64,000 nt of DNA from Nocardiopsis metallicus (GTDB taxonomy: Bacteria; Actinomycetota; Actinomycetes; Streptosporangiales; Streptosporangiaceae): positions 1,736,001 through 1,800,000 of the forward strand of contig NZ_JACHDO010000001.1 in NCBI RefSeq assembly GCF_014201115.1, in the 5' to 3' direction. Position 1 is the first letter of the stretch. Every line of letters begins with the position of its first letter. This document shows positions 53,484 to 61,945 of the stretch, piece by piece. Both the position numbers and the translations under genes were made by a program. Under the pieces are notes generated by a model. The model made no database searches and was not told the origin of the DNA. It saw nothing but the letters and a program-made list of their open reading frames with translations.

Positions 53484-55063
53484 CTTGGCGTTTAACCTCG
53501 AGCCCGTGACCGGATACCGTCCCGGTCACGGGCTTCGTTGTTTCCCGGACAGCACAACGGCCTTCGCGTGATCATGTGCTTCAACCACGAACACACCTGA
53601 TCACAACGAAGGCCGTCACCATGAGTCTGCTGCACCAGCACACCCCTGTCGAGCCACTGTCGACATTGGCCCGATTCCGCTCCCAGTTCCACGCCTGCCT
53701 GACCACACGTGCTGACGCCCTCTTCGAGGTCTGCGAAGCCCTGGTCAGCACCCCGACCCCCGTGCGCCACCTGGCACAACTCTCCCTGGAGCCCGAACAC
53801 CACCGCGGCCACGGCTCGGCCTACGCCGCCCTGGCCCACGGAAGCATCGACACCACCCAACTGCGATCGATCCTGGCCTCGCTGCCCCTGCCCCGCTTCC
53901 ACGGGCGCATCGTGTTGGCCTGCGATGTCTCCCCCTGGCTGCGCCCGGACGCCTGGACCAGCCCTGACCGGGCCTGGTGCCACACCTACGGGCGCGGCAC
54001 CGGCCAGGCCGAGATGGTCCCGGGCTGGCCCTACTCCATGATCGTCGCACTGGAAGAGGGCTCCACCTCCTGGACCGCGCCCCTGGACCTGCGCCGCCTG
54101 CACAGTGACGAGGACCCCACCACCGTCACCGCCCACCAAGTCCGCCAGCTGATCGCCCGATTGATCAGGGCTGAACACCACCAGCAGGGCGATCCCGACA
54201 TTGTGGTGGTGGTTGACGCGGGCTATGACAGTCCTCGTCTGGCCTATCTGCTCGCTGATCTGCCCGTTCAGGTGGTGGGCCGGTTGCCCTCCAACCGGGT
54301 GCTCTACGGCCCAGCCGAGCACCGACCGATCTCAGCCAACGGGCGCCCGCCCAAACACGGGGCTGCCCTACGGATGGCCGCCCCCGATACCTGGCCCGAG
54401 CCGGAGACGGTGACCACCGCTGCCACCCGCCGCTACGGCAGTGCCACCGCGCGCTCCTGGGATCGGATGCATCCCCGGCTGACCCACCGCTCAGCCTGGG
54501 CCGAGCACCCCGGTGAGCTACCGGTGATCGAGGGCACCCTGGTGTTGTTGCAGGTGCAGGCTTTGCCCTCGCGGCGCGATCCCAAACCGTTGTGGTTGTG
54601 GTCCTCAGCCACCGGCATGCGCTCAGAGCAGGTCAGTCAGATGTGGTGGGCTTATTTGCGCCGGTTCGACATCGAGCACACCTTCCGCTTCCTCAAACAG
54701 TCGTTGGGGTGGAACGCACCCCGGCTACGGGACCCGCGATCGGCGGACCGGTGGTCCTGGCTGGTCGTGGTGGCCTATACCCAGCTACGTCTGGCCCGGT
54801 TGTTGGCGCGTCAGGTCAGATTGCCCTGGCATCGGCTGGTGGAAGCGGACCGGATGAGTCCGGCGCGGGTGCGTCGGGGGTTTCGGTACATTCGCGCTGA
54901 CCTGCCGGTGTGTGTGGGGTGCACCGAAATCCTGCGGGCCTGGTCCGGGGCGTCCGGTGGGGAGCCAGAACAAGCGTCCAGCTCCCCGATACGGGGTTCC
55001 CAAGAAGAACAAAACGGGCACTACGGGGCACCCCGGAGCCAAGCAAGCAGGTTAAACGCCAAG
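53484..55063 (+). mobile_element. IS701-like (IS4 superfamily) insertion sequence, 1580 bp
   Basis: The ends are perfect 15-bp inverted repeats starting CTTGGCGTTTAACCT, flanked by CTAG on both sides. One complete transposase gene lies inside. The element splits an MBL-fold hydrolase gene. Family assignment rests on the DDE-type transposase and the 4-bp YTAR duplication. Confidence 0.88.
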
Positions 55064-55108
55064 CTAGGAACCGGCCGCTGTGCGCGGGCAGCCCGGCATC
55101 CACCATGA
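53621..55108 (+). CDS. IS4/IS701-type DDE transposase
   Basis: The transposase begins at ATG 53621 (MSLLHQHTPVEPLSTLARF); a longer frame from 53576 lies inside the end region. DDE residues are visible in LACDVSPWLRPDA (D), VVVDAGYDSPRLAYLL (D) and RRFDIEHTFRFLKQSLGW (E). The sequence continues to a stop at 55108, which is past the right end of the element at 55063, so the last 15 residues come from the host gene. It is otherwise full length and looks functional. Confidence 0.9.
   Translation: MSLLHQHTPVEPLSTLARFRSQFHACLTTRADALFEVCEALVSTPTPVRHLAQLSLEPEHHRGHGSAYAALAHGSIDTTQLRSILASLPLPRFHGRIVLACDVSPWLRPDAWTSPDRAWCHTYGRGTGQAEMVPGWPYSMIVALEEGSTSWTAPLDLRRLHSDEDPTTVTAHQVRQLIARLIRAEHHQQGDPDIVVVVDAGYDSPRLAYLLADLPVQVVGRLPSNRVLYGPAEHRPISANGRPPKHGAALRMAAPDTWPEPETVTTAATRRYGSATARSWDRMHPRLTHRSAWAEHPGELPVIEGTLVLLQVQALPSRRDPKPLWLWSSATGMRSEQVSQMWWAYLRRFDIEHTFRFLKQSLGWNAPRLRDPRSADRWSWLVVVAYTQLRLARLLARQVRLPWHRLVEADRMSPARVRRGFRYIRADLPVCVGCTEILRAWSGASGGEPEQASSSPIRGSQEEQNGHYGAPRSQASRLNAKLGTGRCARAARHPP
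55064..55067. repeat. 4-bp target duplication CTAG, right copy
   Basis: CTAG, identical to 53480-53483, directly outside the right inverted repeat. Confidence 0.75.
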
Positions 55109-55416
55109 CCAGCCCTCCAGCGGTCTCCACCAGGTAGAAGTTCACGAGCTCGTCACCGATGCGGTGCACACCGGGGGCGACCTCCACAGGCACATGGGTC
55201 ATGTTTCCTCCCGGTGGGTCACGGGTGAGTACACGGCGATGGACCCCACCTTTCACTTCTACCCCCCTACACCCCTTCTAGCGCTCCGCGACCCACCGGC
55301 CACCAGCCCTTTCGGCGCACCCGTGCTCCCCAAGCAGTGGATGCCCCGGTGAACCTTCGGCTCCACTGCTGCGGGGCTGCGTGCGCGCGGGGTCCCCCTG
55401 GGCTAGCGTCGGCCAG

Positions 55417-55509
55417 GTGAGCACCATCGAGAACCCCACACCACCACCCCGGTCGGTACCGCGAGAGCTGATCGCCTTCACGGCACGCGCCTCGGGTGAG
55501 CCGACCTGA
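55417..55509 (+). CDS. Possible short leaderless gene or gene remnant
   Basis: A 30-codon frame (VSTIENPTPPPRSVPRELIA, then FTARASGEPT) starts with GTG at 55417, 7 nt after a good -10-like box TAGCGT (55404-55409). It may be the start of a gene that has lost its rest, since its end looks arbitrary, or a small protein. The remainder of the 494-base gap 55203-55696 shows no other gene. Confidence 0.25.
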   Translation: MSTIENPTPPPRSVPRELIAFTARASGEPT

Positions 55510-55696
55510 GGGTGACTGATAAGCCCGCCTTGACGCTCAGAACCCCGCCCCCACTCCGCAGCCTCTAGATAAACCAGCACCAAAACCGCGAATCCAAACG
55601 ACATACAGCGCACATACCAGCCCCAACAATGCCCAAAAGGCCAAATCCTGCTACCGTGCGGATCGCGAACTACGGGATGATTTAGGAGACCTGAAC

Positions 55697-57313
55697 ATGG
55701 GGCAACAGCCTCGCGAGCAGTGGGGGACGCGCGCGGGATTCCTGATGGCCGCAATCGGATCGGCCGTCGGACTGGGCAACATCTGGCGATTCCCCTACAT
55801 CGCCTACGACAACGGGGGCGGGGCATTCCTCCTCCCCTACCTCATCGCCCTGTTGACGGCGGGCATCCCGCTGCTCATCCTCGAGTACAGCATCGGACAC
55901 CGGTACCGTTCCTCGGCTCCGCTCGCCTACCGGCGCATCTCCCGCCCGGCCGAGGCCATCGGCTGGTGGCAGGTAGCGATCTGCTTCGTCATCGCCATCT
56001 ACTACGCCGTCATCGTGGCCTGGGCCGTGCGCTACACCTGGTTCGCCCTCGGACAGCAGTGGGGTGATGACCCCGACGGATTCTTCTTCAACGACTTCCT
56101 CCAGGTCAGCGACGGCCCCGGGATGGTCTCCGGATTCGTCAGCGGGGTGGCCTGGCCCCTGGTGGCCGTCTGGGCCCTGGTCCTGGCCGTGCTGGCCCTG
56201 GGCGTACGCAAGGGCATCGAGAAGGCCAACAAGATCTTCATCCCCCTGCTGGTGGTGCTCTTCGTCCTGCTCGTCATCCAGGCACTCACCCTGGACGGGG
56301 CCACCGCGGGCCTGAACGCCCTGTTCACCCCGGACTGGGGCGCCATGCTCGACGGCGGGGTGTGGATCGCCGCCTACGGGCAGATCTTCTTCTCCCTGTC
56401 CATCGGTTTCGCCATCATGGTCACCTACGCCTCCTACCTGCGCCGCAAGGTCAACCTGACCGGGTCGGCCATGGTCGCGGGCTTCGCCAACAGCTCTTTC
56501 GAACTCCTGGCGGGTATCGGCGTCTTCGCGGCCCTGGGCTTCATGGCCGCCACCGCGGGAACGGCCGTCGACGAGGTCGCCACCGCCGGGATCGGACTGG
56601 CCTTCGTCGCCTTTCCGCAGATCATCTCCACCCTGCCGCTGGGCGGTGCGCTCTTCGGGGTGCTGTTCTTCGGCTGCCTGGTCATCGCCGGTCTGTCCTC
56701 GTTGATCAGCATCGTCCAGGTGATCGTCTCCGCGGTACAGGACCGCACCGGCCTGGGCCGCGTCCAGACCGTACTGCTGGTCGGCGGAGCCACGGCGCTC
56801 GCCTCGGTCCTGCTCTTCCCCACACCCCAGGGCCTGTACTTCCTCGACACCTTCGACCGCTTCATCAACCAGTACGGCATCGCGCTGGCCGGTCTCGTGA
56901 TGGTGCTCGTGTTCGGCTGGATCCTGCGCAGGCTCCCCCTGTTCGAAAAGCACGCCAACGCCATCTCCTCCGTCCGCCTCGACTGGTGGTGGAAGATCGC
57001 CCTGGGCGGTATCACCCCCGTCCTGTTGGGCTTCATGATGTGGGACAGCCTGCGCGCCGAACTGACCTCCCCCTACGAGGACTACCCTCAGGCCTTCCTC
57101 CTGGTCGCCGGCTGGGGAGTCGCCATCGGCGCCATCGTCTTCGGCATCGTCGTCGCCTGCGTCCCCTGGAAGCGCGCCGACACCATCGCCCGCCGAGACG
57201 CCGAGCACGTCGCGGCCCAGCCCGACGGTGAAGCACCCGCCCAGCTGGACGAACCCGACAAGATCACGGCACCCCGCCCAAGCGACGACGACCAGGAAGG
57301 GAAGGGCCACTGA
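55697..57313 (+). CDS. Sodium-dependent NSS/SNF transporter, MetP-like
   Basis: A 538-residue neurotransmitter:sodium symporter of the LeuT fold with 12 hydrophobic segments. WGTRAGFLMAAIGSAVGLGNIWRFPY is the first-helix sodium/substrate motif, and GQIFFSLSIGFAIMVTYASY and GLSSLISIVQV are typical. A small MetS-type gene follows with its ATG overlapping the stop codon. In Corynebacterium glutamicum MetP and MetS import methionine and alanine, so this pair probably imports the same or related amino acids. TAGGAG precedes the ATG. Confidence 0.93.
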   Translation: MGQQPREQWGTRAGFLMAAIGSAVGLGNIWRFPYIAYDNGGGAFLLPYLIALLTAGIPLLILEYSIGHRYRSSAPLAYRRISRPAEAIGWWQVAICFVIAIYYAVIVAWAVRYTWFALGQQWGDDPDGFFFNDFLQVSDGPGMVSGFVSGVAWPLVAVWALVLAVLALGVRKGIEKANKIFIPLLVVLFVLLVIQALTLDGATAGLNALFTPDWGAMLDGGVWIAAYGQIFFSLSIGFAIMVTYASYLRRKVNLTGSAMVAGFANSSFELLAGIGVFAALGFMAATAGTAVDEVATAGIGLAFVAFPQIISTLPLGGALFGVLFFGCLVIAGLSSLISIVQVIVSAVQDRTGLGRVQTVLLVGGATALASVLLFPTPQGLYFLDTFDRFINQYGIALAGLVMVLVFGWILRRLPLFEKHANAISSVRLDWWWKIALGGITPVLLGFMMWDSLRAELTSPYEDYPQAFLLVAGWGVAIGAIVFGIVVACVPWKRADTIARRDAEHVAAQPDGEAPAQLDEPDKITAPRPSDDDQEGKGH

Positions 57314-57438
57314 TGTCCACCAGCGCCATCGTCATGATGGTCATCTCGATGATCGTTCTCTGGGGCGGCCTGGCCGCAGCCGTGCTGCACCTGCGCCGCC
57401 ACCCCGACGAGCCCGAGTCGGAGCAGACCCCGAACTGA
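57313..57438 (+). CDS. MetS-like small subunit of NSS transporter
   Basis: A 41-residue single-helix peptide (MSTSAIVMMVISMIVLWGGL and then AAAVLHLRRHPDEPESEQTPN). The ATG at 57313 shares its A with the TGA stop codon of the transporter. It has the length, the N-terminal helix and the RRHP-acidic tail typical of MetS, the small subunit needed for methionine/alanine uptake in corynebacteria. Confidence 0.9.
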   Translation: MSTSAIVMMVISMIVLWGGLAAAVLHLRRHPDEPESEQTPN

Positions 57439-57443
57439 ACCGC

Positions 57444-57498
57444 GAACGTCCCAGGGGCGGTGGATCGCACAGCGCGGTCCACCGCCCCTCGGACGTTC
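57444..57498 (+). terminator. Long hairpin terminator after metS-like gene
   Basis: A 12-bp perfect stem (57453-57464 with 57478-57489), extended by a second 8-bp pairing outside it (57444-57451 with 57491-57498). It lies six bases after the metS-like stop codon. Confidence 0.85.
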
Positions 57499-57632
57499 CC
57501 CCGGTCGACGCGGGACAACAGCCCGGCTGTCGGCTCACTGCCCACTCCACCGGACCGGCCCCGTCGCTGGAGGGGCCCCTGGCCCGGATGGAGTCAGACC
57601 GGACCAGGGACAGCTCAGGCAGCTCAGACCGC

Positions 57633-58175
57633 TCAGGCGGCGAACTCCCGCACGATCCGCGCGCAGAACGCGGGCAGGTCATCGGGGTTGCGGCTGGTGG
57701 TGACACCGTGGTCGGTGACCACCTCCTCCTCCACCACCACACCCCCGGCGTTGCGGATGTCGGTGCGGATACTGGGATAGGAGGTCACGGTGCGCCCGCG
57801 CACCACGTCGGCCTCCACCAGAACCCAGGGGCCGTGGCAGATGGCCGCGACCGGTTTGCCCTGGGCCACGAAGTCGCGCACGAACCCCACCGCGTCGGCG
57901 TCCGACCTCAGATTGTCCGGATTGATCGTGCCGCCGGGGATGACCAGCGCGTCGTAGTCGTCGACCCCGGCCTTGGACACCTCCTGGTCCACATCGAACC
58001 GGTCGGCCGGTTCGATGTCGCCGTTCATCGCCTGGATCCGCCCGCCGTGCAGCGAGACCAGATCCACCCGGGCCCCGGCCTCGGCCAGCGCCTGCCGTGG
58101 TTGAACCAGCTCCACCTGCTCGACTCCGTCAGCGGCCAAAATCGCCACCCGGCGTCCGGTGAGTGCGTCAGCCAT
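57633..58175 (-). CDS. DJ-1/PfpI family protein (protease/deglycase-like)
   Basis: A 180-residue PfpI-type class I glutamine-amidotransferase-like protein. The nucleophile elbow AAICHGPWVLVEA carries the catalytic Cys and the following His; DALVIPGGTINPDNLRSD is the preceding loop. Members act as proteases, glyoxalases or protein deglycases, or in stress response. The ATG at 58175 follows a GGGGG-type site. It lies opposite to the transporter genes. Confidence 0.9.
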   Translation of the reverse strand: MADALTGRRVAILAADGVEQVELVQPRQALAEAGARVDLVSLHGGRIQAMNGDIEPADRFDVDQEVSKAGVDDYDALVIPGGTINPDNLRSDADAVGFVRDFVAQGKPVAAICHGPWVLVEADVVRGRTVTSYPSIRTDIRNAGGVVVEEEVVTDHGVTTSRNPDDLPAFCARIVREFAA

Positions 58176-58490
58176 GGTGCCCCCTTGTGTACTGCTCGGT
58201 ACTACGCGCATACGCGAACCCGGATGAGTCCGCTTTCACGTGCGCCCCTACCCACCCGGGGCCGATCACTCACACCTTGCGCCCCGACCGTGCAGCTCCG
58301 GCCCGCCCAACCGGGTTAGGCCCGCCTGGGCAAACCCGTACATCCGCCCTGACGTCCGCCTTCGACCCCGAGAACGCCCCGTAGCCCTCGCTGAGCACGA
58401 AGCACATTCGACCGCGAACCACCCGCCGCCACGGTGGATCGCACCCAAGAACCACCCCCAGCAACACCTCAGCGACCGGAAAGGGCCCAC

Positions 58491-59102
58491 ATGCCCGCGA
58501 CCCGCCACCTGTACCTGGCCCGCCACGCCCAAGCCGACCCGGCCACCGGAAAACTCACCGACACCGGCCACCGCCAAGCCGAACTCCTCGGAGCCCGGCT
58601 GCGCGAGTTCGCCCCCCAGGCCCTGTGGCACGGCGGCCTGCCCCGCGCCACCCAGACCGCACACCTGATCGCCGACCACCTGGAAGGCGTGACACCGGTC
58701 GAACTCGCCGAGGCCGGCGACTACGCCCCGCACCTACCCCAACGCCACGAGGTCCCCGACGCCCACGCCGACGGGGTCCTGGACTTCCTGGCCCGGATCC
58801 CGGCCCCCGAACGCTCCCCGGAACTGGGCCAACGGGCACTGGAACTCCTCACCGGTCCCGCAAAGGGTTCACAAGAACGCCGGGAAGTGGTCATCACCCA
58901 CGCCTACCTGGTGGCGTGGCTGGTGACCGCGGCCCTGGACTCCCCGCCCTGGCGGTGGGTGAGCGTGGGAGTGGCCAACGCCGGGCTGACGATCATCCGC
59001 TACACACCCCGGAGCCCTTCGTCACTGGTCACCCTCAACGACCTGGACCACCTGCCGCCCGACCTGCGTTGGACGGGCTTCCCGCCGCACCTGCGCCCCT
59101 GA
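58491..59102 (+). CDS. Histidine phosphatase (phosphoglycerate-mutase-like)
   Basis: A 203-residue histidine phosphatase. The phospho-accepting motif is RHLYLARHAQAD (RHA instead of RHG), and the second catalytic His is in VVITHAYLVAW. The arginine in LPRATQTAHLIADHL and the acidic residue in the middle also match. The substrate is unknown. It is followed by a decayed response-regulator fragment. The ATG at 58491 lies after AAAGGG. Confidence 0.88.
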   Translation: MPATRHLYLARHAQADPATGKLTDTGHRQAELLGARLREFAPQALWHGGLPRATQTAHLIADHLEGVTPVELAEAGDYAPHLPQRHEVPDAHADGVLDFLARIPAPERSPELGQRALELLTGPAKGSQERREVVITHAYLVAWLVTAALDSPPWRWVSVGVANAGLTIIRYTPRSPSSLVTLNDLDHLPPDLRWTGFPPHLRP

Positions 59103-59138
59103 CTCAGCCCGGGCCCCTCCCAGACCTGGGCGGGCCCC

Positions 59139-59447
59139 CACATCACCGTCGTCGACCAGGCCCACGACGGCCAGGCCGCCATCGAAGCCGCCCGCCGCCT
59201 GCTCGCCAGCGCCCACACATCCCAGAGCCACCGCCTGGACCGCGCCACCCTGGTGGCCTCCCTGACCGAACGCGAAACCGAGGTCCTGGCCTGCCTGGGC
59301 GAGGGGATGACCAACGGGCAGATCGCAGGGCGGCTCTGCCTGAGCGAGGCCACCGTCAAGGGCCACGTCTCCCGCCTGCTGGAGAAACTGGGCTGCGACA
59401 ACCGCACCCGGGCCGGGCTGCTGGCCTACGAGGCGGGCCTTCGCTGA
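59139..59447 (+). pseudogene. Remnant of a NarL/LuxR-type response regulator
   Basis: The fragment has part of a receiver domain (HITVVDQAHDGQAAIEAARR, which matches the first alpha-helix region) and then jumps to a linker and a complete LuxR-type helix-turn-helix (LTERETEVLACLGEGMTNGQIAGRL and SEATVKGHVSRLLEKLGC). The phospho-acceptor aspartate and most of the receiver domain are missing, and there is no clear start; a GTG at 59253 would give only the HTH. It is probably a deletion product, although the HTH piece could still be made as a small DNA-binding protein. Confidence 0.7.
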
Positions 59448-59537
59448 ACCCGCACCCGGCCAACCCCGGCGCGCACCACCGCGCCCGCGCCGGTTCGCCC
59501 TATCCTGGCCACCACACACTCCCGGGAGGAACACACG

Positions 59538-60254
59538 TTGGACGAGCCCCGCGATCGGCTGCGCCCCATCGACCTGGCCCGGGCCGCCGGGATCTCCACC
59601 CAGCAGGTGCGCAACCACGCCGACGAGGGCGTCCTGCCCCCGACCGCACGCACCCCCGCCGGTTACCGGGTCTTCACCGAACGCCACCGCCGGGCCCTGC
59701 TCACCTTCCGGGCTCTGAGCGCGGGGTTGGGCGGTGCCACCGCCCGCCAGATCATGGCCGCCGTGCACGCGGGCGACCTGCCCCGGGCCCTGGCGCTGAT
59801 CGACGCCGCCCACCACACCCTGCACGAGGAGCGCACCGCCCTGCACGCCACCGGCCAGGCCCTGGCGGCGGTCGCCGAACAGTCCCCCCAAACGCACGCC
59901 GCGCCCACCGGGGATCTGCGTATCGGTGAGGTCGCCGACCACCTGGGGGTGCGCACTTCCACCCTGCGGGTGTGGGAGGACGCCGGACTGCTCGACCCCA
60001 AGCGCGAACACCCCACCGGATACCGCCTGTACACCCCGGCCGACCTGCGCGAGGCCCGGATGGTTCATCTGCTGCGCCAGGTCCGCTACCCGCTGCCCGA
60101 CATCCCTCCGGTCATCCACGAACTCCGCGCCAGCGGCGGCAGCCAGGCCCTGCACGCCGCCCTGGCCCAGCGCGGCGCCGAACTCACCCAGCGCTCACGG
60201 GCCATGCTCACCGCCGCCGCCCGCCTGGAGGAGTACGCCGGGTACGCGAGCTGA
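59538..60254 (+). CDS. Regulator with two MerR-type DNA-binding domains
   Basis: A 238-residue protein with two MerR helix-turn-helix units. The first is LRPIDLARAAGISTQQVRNHADEGVLPPTARTPAGYRVF near residue 8, the second LRIGEVADHLGVRTSTLRVWEDAGLL, followed by TGYRLYTPADLREARMVHLL near residue 130. Between them is a helical linker of about 50 residues. Single-MerR proteins dimerise through a C-terminal helix and then bind an inverted repeat; two domains in one chain suggest binding of a different or longer site. The start is TTG at 59538 with GGGAGGA upstream. Confidence 0.87.
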   Translation: MDEPRDRLRPIDLARAAGISTQQVRNHADEGVLPPTARTPAGYRVFTERHRRALLTFRALSAGLGGATARQIMAAVHAGDLPRALALIDAAHHTLHEERTALHATGQALAAVAEQSPQTHAAPTGDLRIGEVADHLGVRTSTLRVWEDAGLLDPKREHPTGYRLYTPADLREARMVHLLRQVRYPLPDIPPVIHELRASGGSQALHAALAQRGAELTQRSRAMLTAAARLEEYAGYAS

Positions 60255-60262
60255 CCCGGCTC

Positions 60263-61648
60263 TCACCCGTCCACGGCGAAGACCTTGCCCGGGTTGAAGA
60301 TGCCCCTGGGGTCCAGCGCGCCCTTGACCGCCCGGTGCATCGCCAGCACCCGCGGTCCCAGTTCGTCAGCGGCGCCGCGCATCTTCAACAGCCCCACCCC
60401 GTGCTCACCGGTGACCGTCCCACCCAAGGCCAGGGCCTGGTCCACGATCACCTCGAACGCCTGCTTGGCCCGGTTCTTGGCGTCCTCGTCCCCGGCCGGC
60501 ACGATGAACAGGGGGTGCAGGTTGCCGTCCCCCGCGTGGGCGATGTTTCCGATCTTGGTGTCGAAGCGCTCCCCGGCCGCCTCGATCGCCTCCAGCATGT
60601 GCGGCACCTGCGCCTTGGGCACGCACACGTCCTCGGTCAGCAGCGGCCCCAACCGCTCCAGCGCCGGGTAGGCCAGCCGCCGCGCCTGGAAGAGCGCCTC
60701 GGCCTCCTCGGCGTCGGTGGAGCGCACCGCGTAGACCGCCTTCTCCTGCTCGAAGCACTCCAGGATCCGCTCGGCCTCCTGCTGCCCCGAAGCCCCGGGC
60801 AGGTCACTGCGGGCCAGCAGCAGCACCTCGCCCTCGGCGGACAGGCCCATGTTCTTCCACTCGTCCACGGCCTGCAGGCAGAACCGGTCGATGAGTTCCA
60901 GTGCCGAGGGCACGATGCCCGCAGCCGAGACAGCGGCGACCGCGCGCCCGGCGTCCACCAGGGAGTCGAAGTAGCCCACCACGGTGTGCTCCACACCCCG
61001 GCGCAGCGGCACCAGACGCAACGTCACCTCGGTGACCAGCCCCAACGTGCCCTCCGAGCCCACCATCAGCCCGGCCAGGTCGTACCCGGTCACCCCCTTG
61101 GCGGTGGTCCTTCCCAGCCGCACGACCTCACCGGTGCCCACCACGGCCTCCATGCCCAGCACGTAGTCCCGGGTGACGCCGTACTTGACGCAGCACAGCC
61201 CGCCGGCGTTGGTGGCCACGTTCCCGCCGATCGTCGACCACGGCGCCGAAGCGGGGTCGGGCGGGTACCACAGGCCGTCCTGGGCGACCCGCTCGCGCAG
61301 GACGTCGTTGACCACACCCGGCTGGACGGTGGCGGTCTGCTGGACGGGGTCCACCTCCAGCACCCGGTTCATCCGTTCGAAGGAGACCACCACCCAGCCC
61401 TGACCGGCGTTGGCCGCACCCGACAGGCCCGTCCCGGCCCCGCGCCCGACCACCGAGACCCCGCGTTCGGCGCAGATCCGCACCACCTCGGCGACGTCGG
61501 CGGTGTGGCGGGGCCGCACCACCGCGGCCGCGGCCCCATAAGGCGCCCACTCGGCCTCGTCATGGGAGTAGCCCCGTATCACCGCGGGGTCGGTGACCAC
61601 CTGTTCCGTTCCGATCGCGGCCACCAGCTCCTCGACGACCCCGGACAT
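60263..61648 (-). CDS. FAD-binding oxidase, GlcD/D-lactate dehydrogenase type
   Basis: A 461-residue flavoprotein of the FAD_binding_4 / FAD-oxidase_C family. The FAD region VVGRGAGTGLSGAA and GGNVATNAGG (PP-loop type), and the C-terminal NIAHAGDGNLHP and GEHGVGLLKM, are all present. Relatives oxidise glycolate, D-lactate or D-2-hydroxyglutarate. Which substrate is used here is unknown. The ATG at 61648 gives MSGVVEELV. The gene converges with the MerR-type gene, only 8 bases apart. Confidence 0.92.
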   Translation of the reverse strand: MSGVVEELVAAIGTEQVVTDPAVIRGYSHDEAEWAPYGAAAAVVRPRHTADVAEVVRICAERGVSVVGRGAGTGLSGAANAGQGWVVVSFERMNRVLEVDPVQQTATVQPGVVNDVLRERVAQDGLWYPPDPASAPWSTIGGNVATNAGGLCCVKYGVTRDYVLGMEAVVGTGEVVRLGRTTAKGVTGYDLAGLMVGSEGTLGLVTEVTLRLVPLRRGVEHTVVGYFDSLVDAGRAVAAVSAAGIVPSALELIDRFCLQAVDEWKNMGLSAEGEVLLLARSDLPGASGQQEAERILECFEQEKAVYAVRSTDAEEAEALFQARRLAYPALERLGPLLTEDVCVPKAQVPHMLEAIEAAGERFDTKIGNIAHAGDGNLHPLFIVPAGDEDAKNRAKQAFEVIVDQALALGGTVTGEHGVGLLKMRGAADELGPRVLAMHRAVKGALDPRGIFNPGKVFAVDG

Positions 61649-61945
61649 GGGCACGCTCCTCACCACTGTGTGTCGGCGCTCACTGCGCTGACGCTGCCCA
61701 GCACTCTAACCGGACAACTCGCCCCGTCCCCCACGTCTTTCGGGGGCTGCCACTCCGCACCGCGCCCCGAGCGCGCCGGGTGCCGAACCCCCACCCGCTC
61801 CCACATCCCGCCCACCTGCGATGACACACCACGAAACCCCACCAAAAGTCCCCAAAACCACCCTGTGGGGGTGCTAGCTTGGACCACCAAAGCCCGACAG
61901 ACACCAGCAACAGCCAGCATCAACCGCGGCCGCGGAGGTGGGGAC

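Larger units (their letters stand above)
52857..55202 (-). pseudogene. MBL-fold metallo-hydrolase split by IS701-like insertion
   Basis: The N-terminal part starts at ATG 55202 (MTHVPVEVAPGVHRIGDELV) with GGGAGGAAAC upstream and runs to 55068. The rest resumes at 53483 and ends at 52857, holding the metal motif THAHPDHTG, then APGHTPGS and FTGDAL. Removing 53484-55067 restores one frame through GRFLDAVAWVGGRL, giving a 253-residue protein of normal size. The enzyme class (thioesterase, lactonase or other) cannot be told. As it stands it should be inactive. Confidence 0.92.

Noticed and set aside
55697..57310. A 542-codon frame opposite the sodium transporter
   Set aside because: It is antisense to a gene with a clear LeuT-type motif set and has no motif of its own.
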